From: Oxytricha trifallax
Taxonomy: Eukaryota > Ciliophora > Spirotrichea > Sporadotrichida > Oxytrichidae
Direction: 5' to 3'
Assembly (NCBI GenBank): GCA_000711775.1
Contig: ARYC01000462.1
Location: forward strand, 62,001-126,000
Length of the DNA: 64,000 nucleotides
A model generated the notes under the pieces. The model was not told the DNA's origin, ran no database searches, and was given only the letters and a program-made list of their open reading frames with translations. Of this stretch, positions 45,820-57,831 are shown piece after piece (position 1 is the first letter of the stretch; every line of letters begins with the position of its first letter). The position numbers and the translations under genes are program-made.

Positions 45820-48498
45820 ATGAGCAGCTCCTAAGTCTCAATGTATGACAGCGATGACTCACGCTTTCATACTAACCCCTCTACATGTAAGTCCCTCTCA
45901 TCATCGATATCTAAGTTATCGACAGAACTCAACAAAAGGGACTCAAAAAAAAATCACAAAGAAAGTGATATCAAAACTATTAAGACCTATAACGACTTCA
46001 AGCAATATTATGATCAGGCAGATGCTGAATCTCTATCTTCGGAAGCGAAGATGATCTTAGGAATGATCACAAACAACTACTAAAAGACTTTTAAGGATAT
46101 CCAAAATCACCCCAAGTTCAAAGTACCCCCTCTTAATGGGCTTGATCGAGAACTCATCAAGAACTATATTAGAGTGAGGAGACAACATCTTAAACGAAAT
46201 GTAAACAGCGTAAAAATGAAAGAATCCTCAATGCTAAAAAAACGATGTCCCTCAGATGACATGGCAATGAAAGATCACAAAGGCATCTAGAAGCTTCGAG
46301 TTTAGGGTCCGATCCAAACTGCTAAATAAGCTTCCTAAACCTAGAACGATATGTCGTAGTTGTCATAGTTCATAATTCAGCACTTCTCGGACCTTGAGGA
46401 AGGATATCAGCATAGCGTTATCTAAAAGTTGAACTCAGCGCTGCTTTCGGACAGGGATTTTTACAGCTAGAGTGTTGACACCTAAATCAAGCATTAGCAG
46501 CAGCACATAATAGAACTGTTCAAGAATAGGGAGATCTAGTGCATTGAGTAGGAGCTCACAAATTACTCATAATCACAAATCTTGAAGTTCCATTTGGGAG
46601 CATGCTCGATTATTAAAGAGTTATCCTTGGAGGGCCAGACTCTCATTCACACGCTTTATCCAAACTTGATACACCATGTCGATATCTCAATGTTTGACGA
46701 AGCTGAGAAAATAGTCCTGGGAGTAATGGCATCATCAATCAACCGACATCTAAAGGACACAAATTAGCCAATGACAGCGGGGTTAGTTAGTCTACTGCTG
46801 GATTTGAATTCTCTTTAATCGCTCAAGTCAATCACATTACCCGAGAGTATACTAAGCTTCCAATAGCACTTAGAAAAAAGTGGATTCAGCGTAAGTGAAG
46901 CTGGGATGATTGTAAAATGTAGAGAAAATTTTCTATACGAGGATTGCATCTCATCTCTCAGGAGGATCAATAAACTTTACAGGGAAGATCTTGTTAAAAT
47001 GCTTTCAATAACAAAAGTTAAGCAGGACCCCTCAAATCATATAAATGAACTGCTTGCAATATTCTCTCAAAGGAGAATACTATTGACAATGCTCGCGAAG
47101 AGGGACCACATTAACCTGCAGCTGGAAAGGTTGGTGGTCGTGCTTCAATCAATCAAGGACTATGAACTCGACCAACTTGAATGAATACTAACCTGCGATG
47201 AGACATTGTGGATGCGGGAACTTAGTAAACTCTAATCATGCACCTAAAGTTATAAAAACCAATCTTAGCTTGAATGCAAGAGCCAGGAAATTTGGCAGGA
47301 ATTCTTACAATCCTACAACTCTGACCACAAGATCCCCCTAGACGAAGTCTTGAAATGCTCGATGCAAATGGAGGAGAGTTGCATGGATTACAAACATTCT
47401 ACATACTAGTCAACGATAGCAGCAATTGTTTTAAATCATCTTGAAAACAACATTTAAATCTAGATGCCAACTGCTTCGGGCAAGACTTGAGTCCAAGGGT
47501 TATTGGCATGCTATTGGATACAGCAAGGGAAAAAGGTTGTTATACTAGTCCCTGACAAAATTCTAAAAATACAAACATAGAAGTTTCTTCAGCCTTTAGG
47601 CATCTAGTTGCAAATCGAAACTATTGAGAACTTCTACATAACCAAACGGTAGTATGACATTTTAATAGTGGATGAATTTGATCGAATAACTTGGAAGCAT
47701 CCATTCTACTGTCACGATGGTAAGTTGCAAGGGATCTGGGATATTGGACTGACTCGGTCCTACATGTTCAGTGCCACTTGCGATTAGGGGATCCAAAGAG
47801 TGCTTGCACAAGTGTGCATTAGACCTAAAATTTTGAAGTTCAAGAGCGAGTATGATTAATTGCATGAACTGAGGCAGGATTAGGGAGGTGATGTGATCGT
47901 CTGCTCAAGTGCAGAAGATAAGCTCTCGAAAATTAAGACCGAAATCCAAGAACGCGGTTAGGCTGTCCCTTACATCATCTTTTGTGATGATCGTGAGAAG
48001 GCCATTGTGAAAGACATGATAGAATAAACTTGTAAGTTAAGAGTGAAAACAGGTATCTCTCAAGACATCCTAGATGAAATCGAATCATGGCAGAATGGGG
48101 TGTTGATACTAAGTCAGGACGAAAGCTTCGGCTACAATACTAAGTTTAGAACTGATGCTTAAGTGCTTATTGCTTGTGAGATCACCTCCGAGGGCTAATA
48201 TCTGTAAATGAGGGGCAGGAGCTCAAGAAGCATGGGTGCATTGCAGTCAAAATATTTTCCAGTATCTACCTTTCCCAAGCAGCAGATACTACTCAGGATG
48301 AAGAAAATATCAATAGAGAGATTTGACAAGTTGGAATAGCTTGTTGCTTTGATTTACAGAAAGCGATTCAGCAAGGTGCTTATAGAAGCGATAGCTGACT
48401 CCTAAAAGGACCTCGATGTCATTGAGAGTCTCGATGATTTGAAGCAACTGATCGGAGAGAGCGCCTTCAGAAAGTTGTCGTAAAACTTGAAGAACTGA
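45820..48498 (+). CDS. Element E third gene: SF2 (SecA-like) helicase, 892 codons
   Basis: One phase from ATG 45820 to TGA 48496, interrupted only by in-frame TGA at 47182 and 47488. The N-terminal ~550 residues are helical and unrecognised. The ATPase follows: motif I MPTASGKT, VVILVPDKI (motif Ia region), motif II VDEFD, motif III FSATC, PYIIFCDDREKA (motif IV region), motif VI QMRGRSSRS. The linked order of QSTIAAIVLN before motif I and the RGRSSRS box resemble SecA-type SF2 proteins. The second TGA directly follows GKT, where Arg or Leu would be usual, so CGA to TGA decay is likely. It occupies the position of the zinc-finger-kinase in TBEs. Confidence 0.82.
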
Positions 48499-48894
48499 TA
48501 AGAGACGTTTCAAATAATAATGTGAATCAAACATAGTATATTTAGTGGGATTGTTGATCTCAAAATTAATCATTCTCTTAAATTCTATGAATTTTTGCTA
48601 AATGATAAGAAAAGTATAAAAAATGAAAATGAAATCTAAGCCGTAAAATGGTAGATAAACCACTCTTATAAGAATATATAAAAGTCAAATATGTTTCTTG
48701 AAAAAACAGAATTGAATATTTACATAATATAATTTAGACTTCCATATTTTTTAAATTAATGTTAAAATAATAATTATTTTCTCTTATTAATATTGAATAA
48801 ATAAATTTATTAATTGGTTGTAAATTATAATTTATAATATGTAAACTTTAAATTTAATCAAAAACTTAATATATTAAAAAGTATTCTTATAGAT

Positions 48895-49160
48895 CAGACG
48901 CAGGTGGAGTTAGAGCACTCATTAAAAATGTAAGTTACAAAAAACATATCTTTAATTTTTTTTTTATAGTGGTCCTACCTGGTAAGACCACAGGTGCCAC
49001 AAGACCGGTGCTTCGCCAGACTGCACAGAGAAGGGACTTTCAAGACTTTGAGATCAATTATGAAGAAGATAATGCCGTTGAAGAAGAAGATTAAACGATA
49101 TTAGAGAGATTTCCATTTTTGATTAGGATAATAAGTTTTAGTTTTAATGTTAATACAAAA
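48895..49160 (+). other. Recurrent intron-bearing module, copy 4
   Basis: GCAGGTGGAGTTAGAGCACTC, then GTAAGTTACAAAAAACATATC...TTTATAG, then TGGTCCTACCTGGTAAGACC and a GAAGAAGATAATGCCG acidic tail. One phase after the acceptor reads LPGKTTGATRPVLRQTAQRR then NYEEDNAVEEED. It lies 400 bp beyond the helicase gene of element E. Confidence 0.5.
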
Positions 49161-49164
49161 ATTA

Positions 49165-49980
49165 TTAATTTATAGTTTTCTTATTATAAATCATAAATAT
49201 CAAACTAAGAATTTTATTCAACTAGAAATTCTTAGTTTAGCACAACAGAATATTATTAACTAAAGTTAAAGATGAGGAATTAAAATAAAAAGAAGCAGAT
49301 AAGTTGAAATAATGAGAAAACATAGGTTTTAAGAAGGTTTTTTTATAAATATAAAACCAAGTGAAAATAGATAACCATAAGCTTAATAAAATAAATAAAT
49401 ATCTTACTTAACTGATCATTCATTTAATGATGAAAAGGTTATCGTAGCAGTGTGAGTATTCTCATAAAGAAAATGCTGAGCTAAAATAATTGTCAATTAT
49501 AATGTAAATGAATATTGCCAATTCGAAAAAACATATATTTTTTTATAGTTTAAAACAATATATTTTAATTATAAAATTATCATTATAAAGCGGGTTATTT
49601 GGAAAGCAATTTGAGTAAGAGGAAAAAATTAAATACAAGAATTTAACTAATTTTATTATATTAGTTTAACCTTATATAAAGGGGAAATTTTCAAATCATA
49701 TTTTAATCTCAATTTTGTTTGTTAAATTAGACAAGTATAATAATCTAAATATATTTATTTAAAATTACATAAATGTTCTGGTAAAAGTATTTAAGTTTCT
49801 ACATTGTATTTATTATGCTAATTTAGATTTTTTGTAAATTCATAATTATTCAACTATAAACGTTAATAACTATTAATAAGTATACGAAATATAGCGAGTA
49901 AATTAAAAGAGGGATTCTCAATCTAAAGCTAAATAAAGCCTGAAAATCTATAGTGAAACACTGCAGTATTGATCACAATC
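49165..49980. other. AT-rich DNA, no gene seen
   Basis: Filler with no convincing coding frame on either strand. Confidence 0.4.
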
Positions 49981-49984
49981 CATC

Positions 49985-50255
49985 ACTCTTCAAAATAAAG
50001 CCCTCCATCCTTTACTTTACTCAACTTTAAGTCATAATCTTTAACCCCATAAACTTGAGGAATCAAATTAGGTAAAGAATGAAATGTTAACTAGAGTTGA
50101 GTCATTCCCGGGATAATTCAAACACATCATCTCTTCATTTTGAGTGTTTGGCAGACAGAAGGGGCTTTCACTAGATAATTGAGTGATAATTCTGAGTAAT
50201 AAGGTACCATTTAATCTTTCACAGCTTTATATAAATATATAATAAATAGAAAGTT
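49985..50255 (-). CDS. Coding island, unrecognised, phase change inside
   Basis: Minus strand: ITQLSSESPFCLPNTQNEEM, MCLNYPGNDSTLVNISFFTQ in one phase, then PQVYGVKDYDLKLSKVKDGG and LYFEE in another. Balanced, probably beta-rich composition. No family recognised. Confidence 0.38.
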
Positions 50256-50499
50256 AGGAAACAAACACCAAGTTAAGATGATTAAACACAAAATAACTAA
50301 CATTAGGTTTAAAATTTGCAAAGGAAGAGATTGGCAAGACATAAAAGCTCTAACTTAGAAAATGGAAGGGTATTAGAAGATTATTTATTTTTTTGAAATA
50401 ATATTTAAACTATAGTATAAAATAATATAGATAAAGGAAGATATTCAAATTATATAAATATGTAAATACTATTTTTTTTTGTAATTTAGTTTATGTAAG

Positions 50500-50815
50500 C
50501 ACCATTTTTTATGATAAATTTTTAGAAATTTTACTCAAATTAATTATAGGCTTTATTAATATATTAATATTTTCAAAATTAATAATTATTTTGATTAATA
50601 TTAGCACAAACAAAGTTGCACAAATAATACAATTAAATATTAAGATAATGAGATTAGTAATAGGGCTTAATGACATTTTAGAAGATGTAGAACTTAACAA
50701 ATAAATAAGAAAAATAGAATAAATTGATCCTCTTTCAATGTCATTAATGCTTATACTCAAATTCAAAAATAAAGGATACAAAAAGAGAGGTCGTTAGAGA
50801 ATTTGAAATAAACTG
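50500..50815 (-). CDS. Possible membrane-protein coding island
   Basis: About 100 minus-strand codons: LQRPLFLYPLFLNLSISIND, IERGSIYSIFLIYLLSSTSS, KMSLSPITNLIILIFNCIIC, ATLFVLILIKIIINFENI. Two hydrophobic stretches look like membrane segments, but AT-rich filler also translates to such residues, so this is uncertain. Confidence 0.28.
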
Positions 50816-50875
50816 TTAATTATTTCAACTATTAACAAGCCAAAAATATTATTTAGAGCTCTTGTATTACTATGA

Positions 50876-51345
50876 ATCAATGACATGTTTACCATTTATT
50901 TCATGATTGACAAAAACTTGCGACTTATTTTAAATGGAATTGGGTAATAGTTTATTATTTCAAGTGACTTTGTTGCAGTAAATTATGAACCGCGTTATAA
51001 GGTAATACAATTTTGGCTGAGGGTAGTAAGCCTACGTGGAACATTTGAATGAGAGTGGAAAATGTAAGTTTTGTATTCTCTCTTCTATCTTTTAATTAAG
51101 CGTTGAATCTATTTGCAATAAGCGTGATACCTATTGTGCAAAGAAATTTTAGAGGTGCATTTGAAGTATCAGAATGAAGATCAACGTAAATCAAAGTTAA
51201 GAAAACGAACCTTAGTTAGTATGAAGGGTGTGTCATAAATACTGAACTAAACTGTTGGAAAGAAATACGTTTCCTTCGAAAGTCAGATCAAGGTAATCGA
51301 AACTCGCCAAGTAAACTTCTATTAAATGAGAATAAGTTCATACTG
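50876..51345 (+). CDS. Coding islands, unrecognised
   Basis: Plus strand. First phase: INDMFTIYFMIDKNLRLILN, QQFIISSDFVAVNYEPRYK. A second phase: AYVEHLNESGKCKFCILSSI. A third: LKYQNEDQRKSKLRKRTLVS, QTVGKKYVSFESQIKVIETR. A GTAAGTTTTG...TTAAG stretch near 51067-51105 may be an intron. Probably exons or segments of one gene, or a relic. Confidence 0.35.
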
Positions 51346-51866
51346 ATAATAATAATAAACAAAAACGACAATTAATATAAAGGAAAGCATTAGAATATTT
51401 TAAAGAATTTATTAGATGATATAAAAACAATTTAATAAAAATAAAACATGCTAAAAGATCTTGTATTTATGGCATTGTATGGTTACAAATCAAAGATACT
51501 CATTTATCGCTCTATCTAGGACAATTTTTAAGTCGAAATTTCCATCTCCTCAGCTATTTTTATGGAGAATTGTGAAGTGCAGCTAGGATTCCCTTATTTT
51601 TTCCTCAGTTTACGTTCTTTTTCGTTTGTAATATAGAAATATTATAAAGCCTGAGATATAATGTGATTGATAAGCTGCTCATTATCACTGATAGTCATTT
51701 AAACTGTTGTGGATTAAGAGGTTATTTTTATTGTGGTTTCTACATTATTATTATTATTTAATGCTGTATGGAAATTAATACTGAGGCTTAAGCCAGCCAG
51801 ATAGATAGACAAGATAGTTTCAAGCGTGGTTTCTACATGAAATATAATTAAATACTGAACATACTG

Positions 51867-52290
51867 ACTGCAATAATAAGAGAAGAGTTTATCAATAATA
51901 AACAAGATAAGTCTTAAGATCTATAGAGCACGAAAACTTTACCATCAATCCCCCGATTATAAAGAGAATGAGCATAATGCTTAACAGGAACAAAAATAAA
52001 TGACCAAAGTCGATTTATTAAAATCACTTTCACTTCACTATCATGCGAAGAATTGTTCGGCAGTATGTAATGAGATGAGCGATAACAGTTAGACGCTGAG
52101 TTTCAAAGATTATTTTGAAAGATTATCGATGTTTAAATAAGATTATATTAAAACTGGTTTCCACTCATAATTTATCAAACTTTTTGATTAAAATGTTATT
52201 CAAATGTAGAGACATAAATAATTCAAGAAGATTTAAAAAAAAGAATTTAAGATATTAAAAACTCTATAATCTGCATTATTTTAATTCATC
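51867..52290 (+). CDS. Possible coding island, unrecognised
   Basis: Plus-strand phase open for ~140 codons: KIYRARKLYHQSPDYKENEH, MTKVDLLKSLSLHYHAKNCS, AVCNEMSDNSQTLSFKDYFE, RLSMFKQDYIKTGFH. The last third becomes Lys-rich filler. No family recognised. Confidence 0.36.
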
Positions 52291-52299
52291 TAAATTTTA

Positions 52300-53060
52300 T
52301 TTTATTTGGTGGAAATAATATAGAAAATAGGTGATTTTATTATAAATATATCAAGCATATATTATGCTAGATATATAGTATCTTAAAATATGGTAATATA
52401 ACTTAGATAAAAAAATGATGATTTAATAATCTTCGAAATATTTTTCAACTTAACTTACGTATTAATGCATTAAATAATTCTGCTAAATTATGTTATGTTG
52501 TTAAGTTTATGTTATATTATTGATTTATTGTTTATTCATATAAAATAATCTAAACATATCAAATTAATCTTAATTCATTTTTTGCCAAAAATTATTATCA
52601 TAATTTATATGATTTATTTCAAATAAATAAGTTGTAATTACAATTATCTCATCAAATTAATTTTAAATCTCTTTTTTGAATTTAGTTTAAAAAATAGTAA
52701 TTTAAGCTGATTAAAATAATAAAATAAAAAGAACTTTTCAATTAAATTGTTATAACATTTACTCATATGCTAATCTATAATAATATAAAAATTAAGTAAT
52801 ATTATTTTGTTACTTTGATAAAAACATAACAAACAATTTAAATTAATTAGAAAAATTGTAAAGCAATCGAGAAAAGCTCGAGAATGTTTCTCTATTGCAA
52901 TATATTATAGTAATAAAGTAAATTATTATTGATAAATTAATTTAAATTATAAATAAATGATTATAATGCATCAATATTTTATTTCCAACGAATTGCTTTG
53001 AATATTAAATATTTTCTAATATACACATGTTTTAAATCATAGTTCTGTAAGTATAGTAAT
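52300..53060. other. AT-rich DNA, no gene seen
   Basis: A/T tracts only. Confidence 0.4.
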
Positions 53061-53063
53061 TGA

Positions 53064-53429
53064 GTTAATAACAATTTAAGCATAGCTCGAAAGACTAAAG
53101 TTGTAATTGTTTTTGGTGAATATAGGGAAAGGAAGTTAAAGAAAAACATAGTAAAACCATTTTTCATAAAAGCCATAGATTGCTAAGACATGCTAGAATT
53201 TTTTAGACCTGTTAATTTACACATGCACATGTAGAAATATTTTGTGATAATCTAAGTATTCATCAGAGTAGGATTATTGTCTAAGAATTAGAAAGTATAG
53301 ATGGGGTTGCCTTTACAATGCTTTAAACTTTTTGAAGTATCATTGTATTGTGGAAATTTACTCTACAATAAAACACCATTATAAAGCTCAACTAAGAAAT
53401 TATATCGATACCTCAAATATTATGTCTGA
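53064..53429 (+). CDS. Possible coding island, 121 codons
   Basis: Open plus-strand phase: ARKTKVVIVFGEYRERKLKK, IKAIDCQDMLEFFRPVNLHM, GLPLQCFKLFEVSLYCGNLL. A neighbouring phase continues (SEYRADKRIY, MYENKYYRNIQKID) to about 53.69 kb. No family recognised. Confidence 0.33.
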
Positions 53430-54083
53430 ATATAGAGCTGATAAAAGAATCTATTGAATGTATGAAAATAAATACTATAGAAATATATAGAAGATAGATA
53501 ATTAGCCTTAAATGAAGTATATTAGCATTGAATTAAAATAATTTCTGATAGCAAATTTATCATTTGTAAAAAGTCATTCATCTCCTAATCAGGTGGTTTA
53601 TAATTCTTGTCATTCCATGAATGAAAAAACATCTATTATCATCAAATTAGTGGGTTAGTATTCCTCTACTCCTTCTTTAACTTGATGATGATCTTAGATA
53701 TTTCGTAATTTTGTAATTTCTTCTTCCTCAATTTGCTGTCTTTTCCTAAAGATAAAGCTAAGATAGGGTTTTGCCCTTTGATTTTATAATGATTTATCAT
53801 TCATTTAAAATATTTTTTAAAAAATGCGTCGCTCCTAAATCTTTAGAAAATATCGTCTCTGAAATTGATTTGATTATGTTAATACTCTTCGAAGGTATAA
53901 ACGTTACACTTTTAATGATCTTGTTTATGTTTGCCCACATAATTAGGCCATAAAATACTTTATATATCATACATGTACATTCTATGGCGTAACGCCCTGT
54001 TGTAGTTCATAGTAATTCACAAATTTTATCATGATTTAATCATGTTAAACTTTTTCAAAAATTATTTTAACTGAAAACTTCTC

Positions 54084-54309
54084 ATGTAAAGAACATTAAA
54101 AGTTAGAACTTCTGCATTTTTAAGTAGGTCTTTGTTGCCTTACTGAAAATCCTTGAAAAATCTCATGGTGGTTTGGTATCCATAGGTTGTAATTCTCTTT
54201 CAGAATTATTATTATAAGCTAGGCTTTCATTGAATCTCAAATAAATAGTAAACCTTTTTGGATCTAATTTTTTGTTGGAGTTAAGTATAGTCGTGGACTC
54301 TAACTTCAT
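54084..54309 (-). CDS. Coding island just left of TBE C
   Basis: ATG 54309: MKLESTTILNSNKKLDPKRF, TIYLRFNESLAYNNNSEREL, QPMDTKPP, in-frame TGA at 54165, then DFSRIFSKATKTYLKMQKF to TGA 54084. Coding-like composition. No family recognised. Confidence 0.38.
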
Positions 54310-54599
54310 CCACTGTCAAAGATAAATATTCAAATTTTAAATATAATAACCATTTTTTTCTTTTGATAAATATTTCTAATTTGTAATCTTGAATCTTGAG
54401 ATGATTTTTAAGTTTATTTTGAAATTTGCAATATCATGGTTTGCATTCAAAAACACCAAAAGCTTCTCAGTAGTTTGATTGAGTTTTTGATTGATAAAAG
54501 TAGACTATTAGTACATACTTTATGAGGGTTTTAATAGGGTTTATGTAGGGGTTTAATGTTTAAATTATAGTAATTTAAGTGAGTATATGCGATGTCTGG

Positions 54600-55634
54600 G
54601 GTCAGTTTATGAAATTGATTATATAGATTTATTGTTTAAGTTGCAATATGGATTTGATGAATATAGTGAATAACTCAAGCCTGTTCTGAATTATACATCT
54701 ATAGCAAAGTTACTCCATAAATCTCCAGCAACTATGAGGTCTCACTTTCTATTAGCATTGAATTTAAAGATATAGCAGCTAAATTCTAAGCCTAAAAGAC
54801 CTCAAAAATTTTAGCAGCATCATATCGATTATCTTATTAATGATAAGACTCTTAAATACTGGGCTCATTTCTCTCTAGCCTAGAGGGCTGTGATGTTTCA
54901 TCGGCAATTTCCTGAGCTTGATATCTCTGCTTAATCCATAGCTAATATCTATTAAAAAACGGAATATCTTACAATACAGTCAATCGCATTAAGAGAGTGA
55001 TTGACTTTAATGTTCCATTTTATAAGACTAATTTAAATTATATATTCGATTAAATGCAAAGCTCTTAAGAGCATAATATAAAGTTCATACACGCTGATGA
55101 GGCAGTATTTACATTCAATACCTTTAAATCAAGTACTTGGTACAAGAGGTATAGTAATATAGAAGTTTATGACTAAAAGGTCAAAGTGTAAACTCGTGCT
55201 ATTCTTGGTGGAATAAGTGAAGATAGAGGCCTCGAGACTTATATTATTCACCTCTTTCTTTAAAGACTGAATAATATATTAAGTTCTTGCAATAACTCAG
55301 AGACATGTACGCTGACTAAGAGATTTTCTATTCGTTGATAACTTGTCAGTTCATAAAACTAAAGACTCCAGGAAAGGAATATGAAAGGCTAAATATAGCA
55401 CCTGTATTTAATGTTCCTTACAGCCCTTAGTTCAATGGAATTAAATTACATTGGGGGTTATTGAATGGTCATTATAAGAAATTGCTGCTCTACCATCTGA
55501 TGCATGATTTAAAGATAGATACAGTCGATTTTATTAAGAGTGCTGCTAAAAGAGTCAGTGATGAGAAAGCTAAAGTGTGCGCAAGAGAAGGGAGATTTTG
55601 TGTATATAAATAAGTATTTGATTTAAACGAATGA
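54600..55634 (+). pseudogene. TBE-C transposase, frameshifted
   Basis: Same protein as in TBE A. Segments: IDLLFKLQYGFDEYSEQLKP, AVMFHRQFPELDISAQSIAN, first Asp in FIHADEAVFTF, second in LFVDNLSVHKT, Glu in YSPQFNGIKLHW (here the catalytic Glu position reads Lys). At least three frameshifts. This copy cannot encode an active transposase, while the other two genes of the element are well kept. Confidence 0.85.
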
Positions 55635-55640
55635 ATAATT

Positions 55641-56438
55641 TCACATATTAAATTTACCCGTAGAGAGATTTGGCTTCTCTTTCTTTTCTTCCTCTTAAGG
55701 CTTGCTTGGGCCTATGTTTCTTCTCTTGATGCCGGCCCCTGCGTCTATGTTCATATTTTCATCTCGTCTGGCTTTAAGAAATCTTTGAAGAGTCTCTTAC
55801 TCAATTCATGCTTTACTTGAGACTATCTCTCTCTGTTTAATTTGCTACGCTCTTTCATAAAGTATATAGCAGTACCAGGTTTTCTATAAAGTTATAAGAC
55901 TAAGCTTACTTGGGATGAAAGGATACTTTTGAAGTTCCTACAGCCAGGTATCACTTATTTTAATACCTTGTTTCTCTTTTTTTTCAGGAGAGATGCTGTA
56001 TCGTTTCTATTGAGGTTCTTAAATAACTTCATTTAAGTACTCAGGTTTCAGAGTTCCTAGAAGACCAAAGAAGAATTTTCTCTTTGGCAACTTATTATAG
56101 AGCTGTAGCTTTGATGGAAGGTAGAGAGCTACGTCTGGATCACTCATAGCATCGTCATTTAGGTTTGTCACTGATATTTCAGGGTAGTTAGGTATCTCTA
56201 TCATCCTAATTTCATTAGACTTAAAAGCTTTTTTCTCTTCACTCAGTAAGGCTTTTAAGAATGAGATTTTAGTTCCCTCCTAAGTTGGCAAGAACAATCC
56301 AACTATAATGGATTTATTAATCTTACTTAAGAACTTACCTTGCTATACCAAATATCTATAAAGGTCCTCTTTACTTCGAAATTTTCCTATTAAATCTTGA
56401 GATTAAATTCTCTTCATTGCATCATTCATAGACACCAT
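55641..56438 (-). CDS. TBE-C second gene ('22 kDa' ORF family), spliced, nearly intact
   Basis: From ATG 56438 (MVSMNDAMKR) exon 1 runs to 56339, intron 1 is 56303-56338 (GTAAGTTC...TTATAG), exon 2 runs to 55910, and intron 2 is 55884-55909 (26 nt). Blocks: GKFRSKEDLYRYLVQQ, GLFLPTQEG, IPNYPEISVTNLNDDAMSDP, LPKRKFFFGLLGTLKPEYLN, KRYSISPEK, and the basic tail GAGIKRRNIGPSKP to TGA 55643. Exon 3 contains one or two small indels near KPDEM, so the C-terminus may be lost. The first two exons are perfect. Confidence 0.8.
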
Positions 56439-56514
56439 CTTGCTTCCTCTTTCTAAAATGCTAATGAAATTTAAAATTATGGATATCCATTCTAAATTAT
56501 TAAAATCTTAATAC

Positions 56515-56720
56515 TAAATAAGGAGGACCTACTGGAGGTCAACCTTGAAAAGATATACGGAGAAGCATTGAAAAACTTGATCCAAGTTTCACAGATTGAT
56601 TTCCATTTTTATCAATCTATCTCCATTAAATTGCTCCTAATAATGTTTAATTATTTTAGGAGGTCCTCCAAATTAAGTTCAAACTTGATTTGGAGGACCT
56701 CCTAGAGAAACAAAACTTCA
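56515..56720. promoter_or_regulatory. TBE-C divergent region with GGAGGTCCTCC palindromes
   Basis: AGGAGGTCCTCC near 56658, GGAGGACCTCC near 56692 and GGAGGACCTACTGG near 56521 form a set of related palindromes between second gene and zinc-finger-kinase. This is the same place where TBE A has GTAC palindromes. Position suggests a shared operator for the two diverging genes. Confidence 0.5.
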
Positions 56721-56865
56721 TTAGGAGTATTTTAATTTACTAAAATGTATAACATTCTCATAAAATATGTCAACTTACAGTCTTTTATGGTTACTTAATT
56801 TTCTTACCTATCAGCAAAGAATTTACAAGAGTGTCTTATACTCTGCAATTATAGTATACATAGGT

Positions 56866-57817
56866 GAATTTTATCATTATTATATTGCTAAAATATAATT
56901 GATTTGGGAAATTCAAAAATTAAATAAGGATATTAAATATAAATATATATAACTGCCACTAATAAGGAGTATTAGTAATTCAAATTTGATTTATATTAAT
57001 TTAACAGTAATCTATTTAAATTAAAAAATAAATATTTAATTGTACAAATATAGCAGATTGTGCAAAAATATAATTGCCCAACAAGGGTCGGTTGTGTGCA
57101 GATATATTATATTAATAATTTAAATATATAATTGCATAAATGGAAATGTCATTATGAATGGTGCTCCTCAGCATCTGTCTCTCTCGCAGTAGTCCTATTC
57201 GAAATGATATCGTTTTCTGCTCTATCTTGCTTGTCCTCGCTCCATATGGTCTTCTCCTCCGTTCTGTCATAAAGATAGTTTGCCAACTGTACTTACTTCA
57301 TTTAAGGGGAACTTTAGCTTGCCTGATTTGCCTTCTACCTTTGGTGACACTATTATGTATCTCCTGCCGAAGCAATCCTTTTCTTCTAACGACATCTTGT
57401 TCCAGGGTAGATCGATAGTAGTAATAATTGTGCAGCAGTCTTTGAAAAGTACAATTGTCTCACCGTATTTCACATCTACCGCGAAGCCTTTGCCTACGAG
57501 TAGCTTCTTCGTCGCGGGAATGTTGTATCTGTTAAAGAACCTCTCTTGACATTTTGAAATGCATTTATATTAAAATTATATAATATATCTGCACACAACC
57601 GACCCTTGTTGGGCAATTATATTTTTGCACAATCTGCTATATTTGTACAATTAAATATTTATTTTTTTAATTTAAATAGATTACTGTTAATTAATATATA
57701 TCAAATTTGAATTACTAATACTCCTAATTAGTGGCAGTTTTAGATATTTATATTTAATATCCTTATTTAATTTTTGAATTTTCCCAAATCAAATATATTT
57801 TAGCAATAATAAAATTT
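56866..57817. mobile_element. 0.95 kb inverted-repeat element inserted in TBE-C
   Basis: Inverted repeats 56866-57140 and 57556-57817, about 90% identical, including AATTGCCCAACAAGGGTCGG. They carry CTGCCACTAATTAGG and TTGTACAAAT motifs like those in the repeats of the 22.3-24.4 kb element, and the short gene inside is homologous to the C-terminal part of that element's protein. It looks like an internally deleted relative. It separates the TBE C second gene from the zinc-finger-kinase gene. Confidence 0.7.
57265..57560 (-). CDS. Small protein related to the 22-24 kb element's P-loop protein
   Basis: Minus-strand phase: RFFNRYNIPATKKLLVGKGF, VDVKYGETIVLFKDCCTIIT, IDLPWNKMSLEEKDC, KSGKLKFPLNEVSTVG, TGA near 57267. 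KLKFPLNE and CCTIITTIDLPWNKM match DLNFPLNE and CHVIEISIQLPFDRM in the 22.3-24.4 kb gene. There is no P-loop. GC content is well above the surroundings. The start is unclear. Family unresolved, and it looks incomplete. Confidence 0.5.
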
Positions 57818-57831
57818 ATCAGAAAACTAAA

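Noticed and set aside
53620-53960. Minus-strand frames (IEEEEITKLRN, FIPSKSINIIKSISETIFSK)
   Set aside because: Coding-looking but overlapping an equally good plus-strand phase; neither could be preferred, so not listed as a gene.
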